Numbered from the stretch's first letter, positions 15,389 to 24,641 are shown. The stretch: DNA of 43,780 nt from JBPOHE01 sp052035915 (GCA_052035915.1 JBPOHE010000093.1:1-43780); one strand, 5' to 3'. Notes: a model not told the origin generated them from the letters alone. Program-made: numbers and translations.

Positions 15389-18004
15389 TTATTCTTCCGG
15401 TCTTGGCTCGCGCTGGACGGGTTCCTGGGTTGAGCGAGGTCCAGGAACTTCCCTGGATTCTCTGGATTCTTTGGGCGGGGTAGTCTCGGGAGGAGCCGGA
15501 TGGTTTTCGGTTCTCATAACGGTCTCGGCAGCCTCGGTCTCCCCTGATGGTACCGAGGACGAGTCCGGGCGTTGAGTGCGTGTCTCATCCTGGGGCTGAG
15601 ACGGACGTCGACCACCGGAAGGGCGTCGACCACGCCGCATCTGATTGGGATAACGTGGTCTGGGCTCGGGTCTGTTGTCTGATTCAGCCTCGCCGACCAC
15701 TTCCCCAACCTCCCCGCTCCCAGCCGCTTCCCCCCGATAGGCCTCGGCTTCGCCGGAGGGGGCGACCTGTTCACGAACTTCTTCCGCCGCCTCTCCGGTA
15801 TCAAAACGGGGCTCCCGATTCATTATCCCGCCCCCTCCCGATCGCCGTCGTCCACCCCGACGACCACGCCTCGAACCGACGGTCTGGTCACGGGAAGGTT
15901 CCCCCGTCACTTCTGTTGGTGATTCAAGACTCTCTGGGGTACTGACCGGCGCGGTTGGAATTTCCTTGGATTCGATATGGGCCGGGATGGAGGGTTCTCT
16001 AGTCGGCGTGGGTTCGGGCGCATTGGTGGTAGGCGGTGTTACTGGAGTTTGGCGTTGGCGATGAGTCGAGGCGCCGTAGGATGGGCGCTCTGATTGGCCA
16101 GTGGCCTGACGCGCAGAGGTACGCTCCATCTCGCCGCCGGTTGGGGTTGGACGGGGACCGGGAGAGCGACGGCGATCGCTCCGACCCCGGTTTGGGGCGA
16201 CTCCGGCCGTGCCCTGACGACTGGGGGGTTCGGGGGGACTGGCTTCAGGTTGTTCCTCCGTCACGCTGGTCGGGACAGGTGGTGAAGGCGTCCGTGGGTT
16301 GAAGATCGCCTGCCAGATCCGTTTGATCAGGCTTTCGCACTGGGCCTTGGGCGGTGATGGCGGTGGTTCTTCACTAACGGTGGGTGCCGGTGTGGCCGGT
16401 GTGATGCTGCGAACCGCGGGTTTCTCGGTCCGGGGTTTGTCGGTGCGGAGAAAATCCGCCGGCTCTGTTTCTGCCGTCTCGCTGACCAAGGTATAACTAG
16501 GTGTCGGGATTTCTTCAGTGAATCTGGCGACATCCTGGCTGCGAATCCGCTCGACCTGGTAATTGGGCGTATCCAGGTGGCGGTTGGGGATCAGAATCAC
16601 CTCGACCTCATGGCGTTGTTCGATGCGGCTGATGGTCTGGCGTTTTTCGTTCAGGAGATACGTGGCCACATCGATGGGAAGCTGGGCGATGACCCGGGCG
16701 GTATTCTCCTTCATGCCCTCTTCTTCCAGGATGCGGAGCACCGCCAGGGCCAGCGATTCGATGCCCCGGATGGTGCCCTGTCCGTGACAGCGGGGACAGG
16801 GGATCTGACTGGTTTCGCCGAGCGAGGGCCGCAATCTCTGTCTGGACATCTCCAGCAGGCCGAAACGGGAGATGCGACCGACCTGCACCCGGGCCCGGTC
16901 GAGCTTGAGGGCCTCTTTCAAACGCTCCTCGACCTCCCGCTGGTTCTTGGGCGGGGTCATGTCGATGAAATCGATGACGAACAATCCCCCCAGGTCTCTT
17001 AGCCTGAGTTGGCGGGCGATTTCGTCGGCGGCCTCAAGATTGGTGTTGAGGGCGGTCTCCTCGATATCGCTGCCCCGTGTGGCCCGCGCCGAATTGACGT
17101 CGATAGTGGTCAGGGCCTCGGTATGATCGATGACAATGCCGCCACCGGAGGGCAGGGTCACTTCCCGTTGAAAGACCGACTCGATCTGACTTTCGATCTG
17201 GTATCTGGTGAAAAGGGGGACCTCATCCTCGTAGAGCCGGACCTTTTTCAGGTAGTGGGGCATCACCTGGCTGATGAAATCCTTGGCCTCCTGATGCACC
17301 TTGGGATGGTCGATGTAGATCTCGCCGATATCGTTACGCAGGTAATCGCGAATCGAACGGATGATGACGTTGCTTTCCTGGTACACCAGGAAGGGAGCGG
17401 GTTTTTCCTTGGATGAGGATTCGATGGCATTCCAGAGGTGCAGCAGATAGTCGAGATCCCATTGGAGTTCCTCGATGGTTTTGCCGACGCCGGCGGTGCG
17501 CACGATCAGGCCCATGCCATCCGGGATGTTGAGGCTGCTCATGGCCTCGCGCAGATCGGCGCGATCCTGTCCTTCGATCCGACGGGATACTCCACCGGCG
17601 CGTGGGTTGTTGGGCATAAGCACCAGATAACGCCCGGCCAGCGAGATGAAGGTGGTCAGGGCCGCGCCCTTGGTGCCCCGCTCCTCCTTGTCGATCTGGA
17701 TCAGGACCTCCTGGCTTTCTTTCACCGCGTCCCTGATGGTGGTCCTGGAGGCCGGCACCTCTTCATCGCGAAAATAGCCGCGGGCAATCTCCTTCAGCGG
17801 GAGGAAACCGTGACGATCGGCGCCGTAATCGACGAAGGCCGCTTCCAGGCTGGGTTCGACACGGGTGATGCGACCTTTGTAAATATTCGCCTTTTTCTGT
17901 TCGCGTCCCTGGGATTCGATATCGAGGTTAAAAAGTTTTTGCCCGTCGACAATGGCTACACGCAACTCTTCGGGCTGAGTTGCGTTGATCAACATTCGTT
18001 TCAT
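15389..18004 (-). CDS. rne: Ribonuclease E
   Basis: RNase E is the main endonuclease of mRNA decay and rRNA/tRNA processing and scaffolds the degradosome at the inner membrane. The 871-residue chain starts MKRMLINATQPEELRVAIVD and has the S1 domain (about 36-120, NIYKGRITRVEPSLEAAFVDYG), 5'-sensor and DNase I-like core with catalytic Asp in the TTIDVNSARAT and FVIDFIDM segments, and the zinc-link CPRCHGQG (about 405-412). From about residue 530 the tail is disordered, rich in Pro, Arg, Glu and Ser, with Arg-rich patches (RRGRRGGRRRSGGGG) likely to bind RNA. The tail is shorter than in E. coli, and partner-binding sites cannot be assigned. Divergent from rluC, with a structured 5' leader suggesting autoregulation. 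Confidence 0.97.
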   Translation of the reverse strand: MKRMLINATQPEELRVAIVDGQKLFNLDIESQGREQKKANIYKGRITRVEPSLEAAFVDYGADRHGFLPLKEIARGYFRDEEVPASRTTIRDAVKESQEVLIQIDKEERGTKGAALTTFISLAGRYLVLMPNNPRAGGVSRRIEGQDRADLREAMSSLNIPDGMGLIVRTAGVGKTIEELQWDLDYLLHLWNAIESSSKEKPAPFLVYQESNVIIRSIRDYLRNDIGEIYIDHPKVHQEAKDFISQVMPHYLKKVRLYEDEVPLFTRYQIESQIESVFQREVTLPSGGGIVIDHTEALTTIDVNSARATRGSDIEETALNTNLEAADEIARQLRLRDLGGLFVIDFIDMTPPKNQREVEERLKEALKLDRARVQVGRISRFGLLEMSRQRLRPSLGETSQIPCPRCHGQGTIRGIESLALAVLRILEEEGMKENTARVIAQLPIDVATYLLNEKRQTISRIEQRHEVEVILIPNRHLDTPNYQVERIRSQDVARFTEEIPTPSYTLVSETAETEPADFLRTDKPRTEKPAVRSITPATPAPTVSEEPPPSPPKAQCESLIKRIWQAIFNPRTPSPPVPTSVTEEQPEASPPEPPSRQGTAGVAPNRGRSDRRRSPGPRPTPTGGEMERTSARQATGQSERPSYGASTHRQRQTPVTPPTTNAPEPTPTREPSIPAHIESKEIPTAPVSTPESLESPTEVTGEPSRDQTVGSRRGRRGGRRRSGGGGIMNREPRFDTGEAAEEVREQVAPSGEAEAYRGEAAGSGEVGEVVGEAESDNRPEPRPRYPNQMRRGRRPSGGRRPSQPQDETRTQRPDSSSVPSGETEAAETVMRTENHPAPPETTPPKESRESREVPGPRSTQEPVQREPRPEE

Positions 18005-18611
18005 GAAAGCATTCTCTCGGTGCTGAGCCGAGTTTTGCGATGAGCCAACGCGGCCACAGGGGAAAAACGAGGTGGGGGAGGGGAATGTCTGGTGTTATCA
18101 GAAGTGCCTGGATCATCAGCCATAGATGGCTGATGATCCAACTCGGACTTCCGGCCCCGAGGCTTGAGAGCCTCCCATTCACTCCGAACGGCCACTCAAA
18201 TCCCTGTGTACGATCGCTAACGATGAGGAACATACACATTGGTACGCTGGTTCAAAAAACTCGGCTCAGGTTCGTATTGATCGATCGCCGTTCCGTACTC
18301 GGAACGGCACCAGACTCTCTATCAGCGAGATAAGGGGACTTGTACCCTGAGTCACAACGCGGCTCACCGGATCCTGATGGCTGATATGGCATGAGTGGGT
18401 TTCTATCGATGAATATCAGTGTTTGTGGACTTGGCAAGAACGCCGTCTCGGCTGAGGATTCGCAACATCGACCCCGGCATCGCTGCGGGGTCCGTATGAC
18501 GATATTCGTTGGCTGCCTGCGGGAGAAACCGATCATGTCGAGGATAAAGGGCAACCCAAGGTGGCCCCGAAACATTCCTCTCGCTGGAAACCTCCTGGTA
18601 TCATAAGGTAA
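18005..18611. other. Divergent control region between rne and rluC
   Basis: No gene seen in 607 bp. It holds the rne leader structures (18023-18269) and a 9-bp hairpin (GCCGTTCCG-TACT-CGGAACGGC, 18287-18308). A short dyad GAGGCT/AGCCTC also lies near 18160-18175. I could not fix a promoter for either gene with confidence. Confidence 0.6.
18023..18269 (-). promoter_or_regulatory. Structured 5' leader of rne with long-range inverted repeat
   Basis: CTGAGCCGAGTTTT (18023-18036) and AAAACTCGGCTCAG (18256-18269) are perfect 14-bp inverted repeats 219 bases apart. Between them a perfect 15-bp hairpin with a 2-nt loop (TGGATCATCAGCCAT at 18109-18123, complement 18126-18140) lies 105-136 bases before the rne ATG. 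RNase E is known to control its own mRNA through hairpins in a long 5' leader in E. coli; that this leader does the same is inference. Confidence 0.6.
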
Positions 18612-19574
18612 ATGTTGGAGCGGCAAAACAATTTTTCTAGCGTACGGGAAGTGTCCGTGGATACCGAAAGCCATGGACAACGGATCGACAATTACCTCTC
18701 GGCCTACTTGAAGGGCGTGCCGCGCAGCCATATCTACCGGCTTCTGCGTCGGGGCGAGGTACGGGTGAACTCTCGGCGCATCGCCCCCGCCTACCGATTG
18801 CAATTGGGGGATCTCATCCGGGTGCCACCGGTGCGGGTCGCGGAAACCGAGGCACCGATCCCGCCCCAAAACCGGGTTTTGGAAGTATTGCGGGGGGCTA
18901 TCCTCTATGAGGATCGGCGGTTGCTCGTACTCAACAAGCCCGCCGGGATGGCCGTTCACGGTGGCAGCGGCTTGAGTTGGGGTGTGATCGAGGCCATGCG
19001 CGCCCTGCGCCCGGAGGAACAGCATCTGGAATTGGTCCACCGCCTCGATCGGGAAACCTCGGGGTGTCTGCTCATAAGCAAACGCAACAGCAGTTTGCGT
19101 CAGCTCCATGAGTTGATCCGCACGGGCCGGATCGAAAAACGGTATCTCGCCCTCCTTGCCGGACGCCTGGCACAGAACTGGCTGGAAGTCGATGCCCCCC
19201 TGCAAAGGAATATCCTGCGTGGGGGCGAGCGCCTGGTGAGCCTGGATCCCATCCAGGGCAAAGCGGCCTTGACCCAGTTCCGCCGCTTGAACCTGTTTGC
19301 CGACTCAACCCTGGTCGAGGCCAGGTTGATCACCGGGCGGACCCATCAGATCCGTGTCCATGCCGCCAGTCTGGGGCACCCGGTATTGGGGGATGAAAAA
19401 TATGGGGACGAGCGGGCCAACGCCAGGATGCGTGAGCAGGGATTGCGGCGGTTGTTCCTCCATGCCGAGTCCCTGTCCTTCCGCTGGCCGGGAGAGGACG
19501 CCGAGTTCAGTGCCCAGGCTCCGCTCGATCCGGTGTTGGTCGGGCTATTGCAACGATTGGGGAGAAGTGGATGA
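18612..19574 (+). CDS. rluC: 23S rRNA pseudouridine synthase RluC
   Basis: RluC makes pseudouridines in helix 35/39 of 23S rRNA (955, 2504, 2580 in E. coli). The 320-residue protein has an N-terminal S4 RNA-binding domain (about 20-75, RIDNYLSAYLKGVPRSHIYR), the RluA-type catalytic domain with catalytic Asp146 in HRLDRETSG, and the conserved LITGRTHQIRVH. It is divergent from rne, the arrangement in many Gammaproteobacteria, and overlaps the following HAD gene by four bases (ATGA), so the two are translationally coupled. Confidence 0.95.
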   Translation: MLERQNNFSSVREVSVDTESHGQRIDNYLSAYLKGVPRSHIYRLLRRGEVRVNSRRIAPAYRLQLGDLIRVPPVRVAETEAPIPPQNRVLEVLRGAILYEDRRLLVLNKPAGMAVHGGSGLSWGVIEAMRALRPEEQHLELVHRLDRETSGCLLISKRNSSLRQLHELIRTGRIEKRYLALLAGRLAQNWLEVDAPLQRNILRGGERLVSLDPIQGKAALTQFRRLNLFADSTLVEARLITGRTHQIRVHAASLGHPVLGDEKYGDERANARMREQGLRRLFLHAESLSFRWPGEDAEFSAQAPLDPVLVGLLQRLGRSG

Positions 19575-20251
19575 GTTTCCGGCTCTTGGTCTTTGATTGG
19601 GACGGTACCCTGATGGATTCCCTGGATAAGATCATCAACTCGATGCAAGCCGCCGCCCTCGATGTCGGTTGTGAGCTCCCCTTGAGAGAGGAGGTGCGCG
19701 ACATTATCGGGCTGGGGCTCATGGAGGCCGTCGTCCAACTGTTTCCCACCCTGGAGCCGGCGACCCAGGAAGGCCTCGCCAACCGCTACCGGCAGCACTT
19801 TCTCCTCGAAAACACCACCCCATCGCCCCTGTTCCCGGAGGCACGGGAGGTCTTGCAGCATTTGACCGGGCAGGGCTATCTCCTGGGTGTCGCCACCGGC
19901 AAGAGCCGTCGCGGTCTGAATCAGTCCCTGGTGGCGAGTGGCTTGCAGGACTATTTCCAGGCCACCCGTTGCGCCGATGAAACCTTCTCCAAGCCCCATC
20001 CGGAGATGCTGTTGCAGCTCATGGATGAGCTTGGCGTCAGACCGGCGGAAACCCTGATGATCGGCGACACCGAATACGATATGGAGATGGCCGGGAATGC
20101 CGGCGCTTATGCCCTCGGCGTGAGTTACGGCGTCCATCCCTGTGATCGACTCTCCAGGCATCCGGCCTTGGGCTGCCTGGAGCGGTTGGGGGATCTTCCA
20201 GGATGGTTGGAGAGCTATCTCTCCCGGGATGGAAGACGGCCAGGGGCCTGA
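19571..20251 (+). CDS. HAD-superfamily hydrolase, phosphoglycolate-phosphatase-like
   Basis: A small cytoplasmic phosphatase of the Gph type, class IA HAD. The 226-residue protein carries motif I DWDGTL with nucleophile Asp9 and Asp11, motif II in VATGKS, motif III Lys in FSKPHPEML and motif IV GDTEYDMEMA. The four-helix cap lies between about 16 and 85. The physiological substrate cannot be read from the sequence. Its start ATG overlaps the rluC stop, the usual rluC-HAD pairing; the sppA gene often found next is absent here. The 3' end lies 25 bases from the convergent esterase gene. Confidence 0.9.
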   Translation: MSFRLLVFDWDGTLMDSLDKIINSMQAAALDVGCELPLREEVRDIIGLGLMEAVVQLFPTLEPATQEGLANRYRQHFLLENTTPSPLFPEAREVLQHLTGQGYLLGVATGKSRRGLNQSLVASGLQDYFQATRCADETFSKPHPEMLLQLMDELGVRPAETLMIGDTEYDMEMAGNAGAYALGVSYGVHPCDRLSRHPALGCLERLGDLPGWLESYLSRDGRRPGA

Positions 20252-20276
20252 CCAGCCAGGCTCGCGCCACCAAAGG

Positions 20277-21335
20277 TCATCGCCCGGGATCGGGAACCAG
20301 CCCCCAGAACTCGGCGATCAACCGGGTCGAACACAGATCGCGATCGAACATATAGTCTTCCGGGAAGCTTCGATCCGTACCGCAGTCCTGCTGCGGATCC
20401 ACCGGGACCCCGTGTCCCATGCCGTCTATCTGGTGGTACTCGACCAGGGTCCGTTGCGCCTGGTCCTGGTAACTCAGGGTGGTGTGGCCTTTGGCGGTAG
20501 TCGTCACATCCGCTTCCTGATCGATACCCAGCAGATTGGTCCATTGGGCCACCAGATCCTTGGCGTTGACCTTGTTGACGACTGGATCCTGTTGGCCTTG
20601 CCAGATCGAGACCCGCGGCCAGGGTCCGGGGTAGGGGTTCTCGTCCCGCACCCGATCCCCCCAGCCCTGGGCGGAAAAGACCCACCAGTTGCCGTAAGCC
20701 AGGCAGGCCCAGGCGGCACTCGGCCAGTCGGTGCAGCGGAAGGGCACCCCGGCGAGGATCGCCCCCGCGGCGAAGCGATCCGGATAGATCGCCAGCATGA
20801 CCGCCGTCATGGCGCCCCCGGCGGAGAGGCCGGTGACATAGAGGCGTTTGGTATCGAGCCGATAGCGGGCAATGGCATGATCCGTCATCTGCATGATCGA
20901 GGCGGCCTCTCCCTGATCGCGACGGCTGTCCGCCGGGTTGAACCAGTTGAAACAGAGGTATGGATTGTTGAAAAAATTCTGTTCCGGGAGCACCAGGGCA
21001 ACACCGAATCGGTCGGCGAGCTGGACCCAGCCACTATCACCGGCATAGTCCCGGGCCTTTTGCTGGCAACCGTGCATGGCGACCACGACCGGCGCGCCGC
21101 TCTGGATATTGGCCGGAAGATAGATCCATCCCCGCAACTGGCCCGGATTGTTCCCGAAAGCCGTCAAGAGGCTATAGGAACCGGCGAGAAGCTGGAGCGG
21201 GAGGCAGAGAAGGATCGCCAGCCAGAGGCCCTGGCGCCCGGTCGAGCGCGTTGAATCGGCAACGACGCCGTCTCGAAATCCTGTCATGGTGCGGTACGTT
21301 TCCGCCACGGAGAAACAAGTCATGATCTTTGCCAT
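20277..21335 (-). CDS. Secreted esterase of the PHB-depolymerase/feruloyl-esterase family
   Basis: An alpha/beta hydrolase predicted to be exported. The 352-residue form (ATG 21335) has a hydrophobic export segment at about 34-52 (GLWLAILLCLPLQLLAGS), followed by the catalytic domain: HGCQQKARDYA oxyanion region, nucleophile Ser171 in GLSAGG, Asp250 in GQQDPVV and His308 in GMGHGVPV. The family (esterase, PHB depolymerase type) includes extracellular PHB depolymerases, feruloyl and acetylxylan esterases; the substrate is uncertain. The start is also uncertain: ATG of MTGFRDG, 17 codons in, would give a more usual signal peptide, and a TTG start extends to 21377. Convergent with the HAD gene. 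Confidence 0.85.
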   Translation of the reverse strand: MAKIMTCFSVAETYRTMTGFRDGVVADSTRSTGRQGLWLAILLCLPLQLLAGSYSLLTAFGNNPGQLRGWIYLPANIQSGAPVVVAMHGCQQKARDYAGDSGWVQLADRFGVALVLPEQNFFNNPYLCFNWFNPADSRRDQGEAASIMQMTDHAIARYRLDTKRLYVTGLSAGGAMTAVMLAIYPDRFAAGAILAGVPFRCTDWPSAAWACLAYGNWWVFSAQGWGDRVRDENPYPGPWPRVSIWQGQQDPVVNKVNAKDLVAQWTNLLGIDQEADVTTTAKGHTTLSYQDQAQRTLVEYHQIDGMGHGVPVDPQQDCGTDRSFPEDYMFDRDLCSTRLIAEFWGLVPDPGR

Positions 21336-21410
21336 TGGATTCTTTTCTCGATCTGGTGACTTGGGAGGACGATCCAATCCCAGCGGCTGGCCTCTCTGCC
21401 TGTCAGTGCC

Positions 21411-21529
21411 CCCGGGCAGGGACCTGCGGAGGCGGTTTTTTGTTCTCTAATAAAGAACAATAAATCGATATTTTAGTAAATTGTTCTCCAAAAGAGAACG
21501 AAAAATGGCCATTTTCGCTCGATGCCCGG
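21411..21529 (+). repeat. Dispersed double-hairpin repeat, copy C
   Basis: Core 21440-21501: TTGTTCTC, TAATA, AAGAACAA, 20-nt spacer, TTGTTCTC, CAAAA, GAGAACGA. The right arm is the most complete copy, continuing AAAATGGCCATTTTCGCTCG then ATGCCCGG; reversed, this matches the left arm of copy A, so the whole unit is a large imperfect inverted repeat. The right flank to about 21585 resembles that of copy B (CTTCCTGGTAGGTCTTTG, CCAGCGGTG). It lies between the esterase start and the 3' end of the next membrane-protein gene. Confidence 0.85.
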
Positions 21530-21612
21530 AACAGCCAAGGGCCAATACCTTCCTGGTAGGTCTTTGTCCCAGCGGTGAACTGCCGATCGCCCGGCCAACC
21601 CGGCGGCGATGT

Positions 21613-22752
21613 TCAGGGCCAGACCTGTTCCAGCCCGATCAGGGTTTGGAACGCCCCCTGGGGTCCAGGATCCGTGAGTGTGGTTCTCAAGGCGGTGAAA
21701 TAGGCGTCGGCGTGCCGCAGAATGATGGGTTCCAGTTGCGCCTTGGTTTGTTCAAAGTCCAGGGATTCGTAGGCGATCCAGGTGCCCCAGACGAAGGTTT
21801 CCCAGAGCAGCCAGCCCAGCAGGGCGCCGGACAGGTTGATGGGGATGAAACCGGAGCGGATCAGAATCACCAGCAGGATCCAATACACCACATAGCTGCC
21901 GTAATAGGCCCAGGCATTGCGGCCGATATCGAAGATGCTGCGTCCATCGGGGGTATGGAGCGCCTCGCGGTTGGCCGTGATGCTGGGGAAGGCCGTAAAG
22001 CGGGCCTCCAGGGCTTGGCCGATGGCTTCGCCCAGGTGAACGCGAAGCGGATCCGGAACCGCCAGCGCCGCCGGCGATACCTTGATCGGTGCCTGTCCTT
22101 CCAAGTGGAGCGTCCCCGACGGCAGGCCGTCCAGATAGGCCTGCCACTGGGCGAAAGGGATGCCTCGGGCGGTTTGCAGTTTCTCCAGGCCGATCATGAC
22201 CAGATAGGCGTAATACTGGGCCACTTCCCGTCCGAGTCGGCGCAAGCTCTGTCTGGTCTCCGCTGGAGTGAGCACCAGGGCGGTGAAGTCATTCTCAAAG
22301 GTGGTGAGCAGAAAGGGGATCGAGGAGTCCTGACCTGGGGTCCTGCCGAAGAGTCCTTTGGCCCGCTCCCAGGCGAAGGTGTTGTAGGCGCGGATTTCTT
22401 CGAATTTCCGGCGACCGAAGGACAGATATCTGGGGAGGAAGGCGGTCTCGACCCGCCGCGAGAGGGTCCGGGTCAAGGTCGTCAGGCGTTTGTGCCCCAG
22501 GGTCACCGCTTCCCGTCGGGCGGCGGCGAGGATGGGTGGAAAGTCCGGATCCATGGTCGGGCCCGAGGCCGGCGGATTGGGTGGAGGCTCCGCTTGGATG
22601 TTCGGCGGCGGCGTCGGCGGGGGCGGGGCGCGCACCACCACCAAGACGGTCGCCAAGGTCAACAGGGCGAGGGGCCAGACAGGGTGACGCCAGGAAGACC
22701 AGGCGCCGAGCCGCTGGGAAATGGCCTGGAGCCAGGCGCCGGGAAAAGGCAT
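21613..22752 (-). CDS. Membrane protein of unknown function
   Basis: I do not recognise a family. The 379-residue protein has one N-terminal membrane segment (about 25-41, WPLALLTLATVLVVV), a Pro-rich linker (PPPPTPPPN), a long mostly helical soluble part (about 65-270) with many Arg/Glu, and two closely spaced membrane segments near residues 285-335 (YYGSYVVYWILLVILI, ALLGWLLWETFVWGTW). Both ends of the soluble part are thus membrane-tethered. It starts 3 bases after the stop of the four-helix membrane protein upstream, so the two are one operon and probably one complex. High GC like its neighbours. Confidence 0.8.
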   Translation of the reverse strand: MPFPGAWLQAISQRLGAWSSWRHPVWPLALLTLATVLVVVRAPPPPTPPPNIQAEPPPNPPASGPTMDPDFPPILAAARREAVTLGHKRLTTLTRTLSRRVETAFLPRYLSFGRRKFEEIRAYNTFAWERAKGLFGRTPGQDSSIPFLLTTFENDFTALVLTPAETRQSLRRLGREVAQYYAYLVMIGLEKLQTARGIPFAQWQAYLDGLPSGTLHLEGQAPIKVSPAALAVPDPLRVHLGEAIGQALEARFTAFPSITANREALHTPDGRSIFDIGRNAWAYYGSYVVYWILLVILIRSGFIPINLSGALLGWLLWETFVWGTWIAYESLDFEQTKAQLEPIILRHADAYFTALRTTLTDPGPQGAFQTLIGLEQVWP

Positions 22753-22755
22753 TAC

Positions 22756-23178
22756 TTACAAGGTGACGTCGTTGGAATCGGCCTGCCCGGAGAGGCGACC
22801 ACGGATATGGGACCAGGACACCCCCACGGCCTGAATGCTGCCGATCAGAATCAAGCCGAGGGTGACCCAGGACCAGGTGGTCAGGTCGCGCAGATAGCCA
22901 TGATCCACCAATGCCCAAATCACCACGAGGCCGAAAACCGTGGCGGAGATGAGACCTGTGACCCGCAGAGAACGCAGGCTGGCAAAGAAAAAGGTGAGAT
23001 TGAGGATCAGCATGCTGATCCCCGCCAGGGCCTTCAAGGACCAGCGATCGTCGGCGAAATCCACCAGCCAGTGGTAATAGGAATAGCCGCTGGGGTTATA
23101 GGTGGCCAGGACGATGAACAAGGCCATCAGCCAGCGGATGATCAGATTGGAAAGACCAAAGCCTGCGGGGGCCGCCAT
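22756..23178 (-). CDS. Small four-helix membrane protein (DUF6524-like)
   Basis: The 140-residue protein has four hydrophobic segments (about 12-27, 48-67, 74-92 and 101-121) and a polar C-terminus (SHIRGRLSGQADSNDVTL). The RWLMALFIVLATYNPSGYSY start resembles the uncharacterised DUF6524 family as I remember it; I cannot check this. Function unknown. The gene precedes the 379-residue membrane protein by 3 bases and is probably co-transcribed with it. Confidence 0.82.
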   Translation of the reverse strand: MAAPAGFGLSNLIIRWLMALFIVLATYNPSGYSYYHWLVDFADDRWSLKALAGISMLILNLTFFFASLRSLRVTGLISATVFGLVVIWALVDHGYLRDLTTWSWVTLGLILIGSIQAVGVSWSHIRGRLSGQADSNDVTL

Positions 23179-23318
23179 TATTCATTACCAGCCAGTGGGT
23201 GATTGCTCGGCGATCGCCGCGGGAAGGGACGTCCTCCAGCGGCGATCACGGCTTATCATACTCTTCCCGGGGCCTGGGGCTAGTTTGCCGGGTCCCAGTG
23301 CCAGCCGGCCCGGGCGCG

Positions 23319-24641
23319 TTACTGATTCATCTCCGATCGGCTGCGGTAGCCCCAGACGGCGTAAATGGGGTCGGAGAACAGCGAGTAGCGGATATGGTGG
23401 TCGTCTTCCGGCCGCATCTGCCCGCGCACCGAGTAGGTCTCCATGGCCTCGAAGCCGCCGCTTTGCGTGAAGTACTCCAGCACCAGTCCGACCCGCTCGA
23501 ACTCATGCAGATTCGGCCAGATGTTGACGACCTTGGGCGGAAACCAGCGGTTGGAGAAGCTCGCCACGAAGACACCACCCGGACGCAACACCCGGGCCAC
23601 CTCGGCAAAGATCTCTCGGGGTCGGGTGAGATACTCGACCGAGACCGTGCAGACGACGGCGTCGAAATGGCGGTCGGGAAAGTGCAGCTCGGGATGGCGG
23701 TTGAGATCCTGCACCAATGACTCGCTCAATACCGGATTGGCGGCCAGTTCCTCCTCATTCAGACCAAGACCGGTGACGCTGGCCGGGGCCAGGGAGGCGG
23801 GCAGGTGGGAGTTGACACTCGACATCAGATCGAGGAGGCGTCCCCCTTTGGGCAGCAGGCGTCCGTAGAGGTCGCTGACTTCGCCGAGCGCCACCCGGTC
23901 GAGGTGGTCGATCAGGCGGGGTAGGGAATAGAACACCTGGTCCGGGTGCTCATCCAGGCGGGAGAAGGGCGTTCCACTGAAGAAATCCGTGGCCTGTTGG
24001 GCGTGGCGCGCCTGCATGCCCGGACCCTGGCCGAGTTCGTCGAGGATATCGGTGCAGCGCCCACCGTGTTCGTCCAGAGATGGACTGATGCCAAGGATGT
24101 CGACCCCCAGTTCCAGCGGATAGGTCGCCAGGGGATGATTGAGATCGAAGCTGAACCGCTCCGGGCCCATGGCTACCAGCCGCGCCGGGTGCCGATCCTG
24201 ACGGAAGATCCCATCCAGGTTCTCCAGCATTCCCCGCGGATAGAAGCGTCCGAGCTGGGGTTCGATGTCCAGATGTTTGCGCCAATGGCGGTTGAACTCC
24301 TGGGGGCGCACCTGGACCAGTAGGTGCTGCGTCCAGGGCGGCACCAAGGTTCCCGGGGCAAATCCCGCCCGTCCGCTGTATCCCTGGGGACGTCCCAGGA
24401 TCTCCTGCTGCAAGGCGGCGGGTAGGAGGTCGAGATCCCGCCAGACATTCAGCTTGGGAAAGTGATACACCTCTTCATGCCGACCCTGGGCACTGCGCCA
24501 GCGCAGGGCGAAGCGGGCGGCCACCAGACTGTGGGTACCGACCTGCTTGGAGATGGCCTCCTGATGATCCCGGGGTTGCGGCGGATGAATCTGCGGATAA
24601 CCGTTACCGGAGAGGATGGGGAGTGGCTCAGGTATCGACAT
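23319..24641 (-). CDS. SAM-dependent methyltransferase with FKBP-like N-terminal part
   Basis: The 440-residue protein ends in a class I methyltransferase domain (about 275-440): GGRLLDLMSS in the SAM-binding position, FDAVVCTVSVEYLTRP as the acidic/post-II loop, and VLRPGGVFVASFSNRW. The N-terminal part (about 90-195) includes FYPRGMLENLDGIF and SFDLNHPLATYPLELGVDIL; the latter is close to the xxxNHPLAGxxLxFxVxVL end of SlyD-type FKBP domains, so a diverged FKBP-like domain is likely (inference). ATG 24641 is preceded by GGAG at 7 bases; the frame is open far upstream inside ubiG, but that is not coding. The methyl acceptor is unknown. It follows ubiG on the same strand after 115 bp. Confidence 0.83.
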   Translation of the reverse strand: MSIPEPLPILSGNGYPQIHPPQPRDHQEAISKQVGTHSLVAARFALRWRSAQGRHEEVYHFPKLNVWRDLDLLPAALQQEILGRPQGYSGRAGFAPGTLVPPWTQHLLVQVRPQEFNRHWRKHLDIEPQLGRFYPRGMLENLDGIFRQDRHPARLVAMGPERFSFDLNHPLATYPLELGVDILGISPSLDEHGGRCTDILDELGQGPGMQARHAQQATDFFSGTPFSRLDEHPDQVFYSLPRLIDHLDRVALGEVSDLYGRLLPKGGRLLDLMSSVNSHLPASLAPASVTGLGLNEEELAANPVLSESLVQDLNRHPELHFPDRHFDAVVCTVSVEYLTRPREIFAEVARVLRPGGVFVASFSNRWFPPKVVNIWPNLHEFERVGLVLEYFTQSGGFEAMETYSVRGQMRPEDDHHIRYSLFSDPIYAVWGYRSRSEMNQ

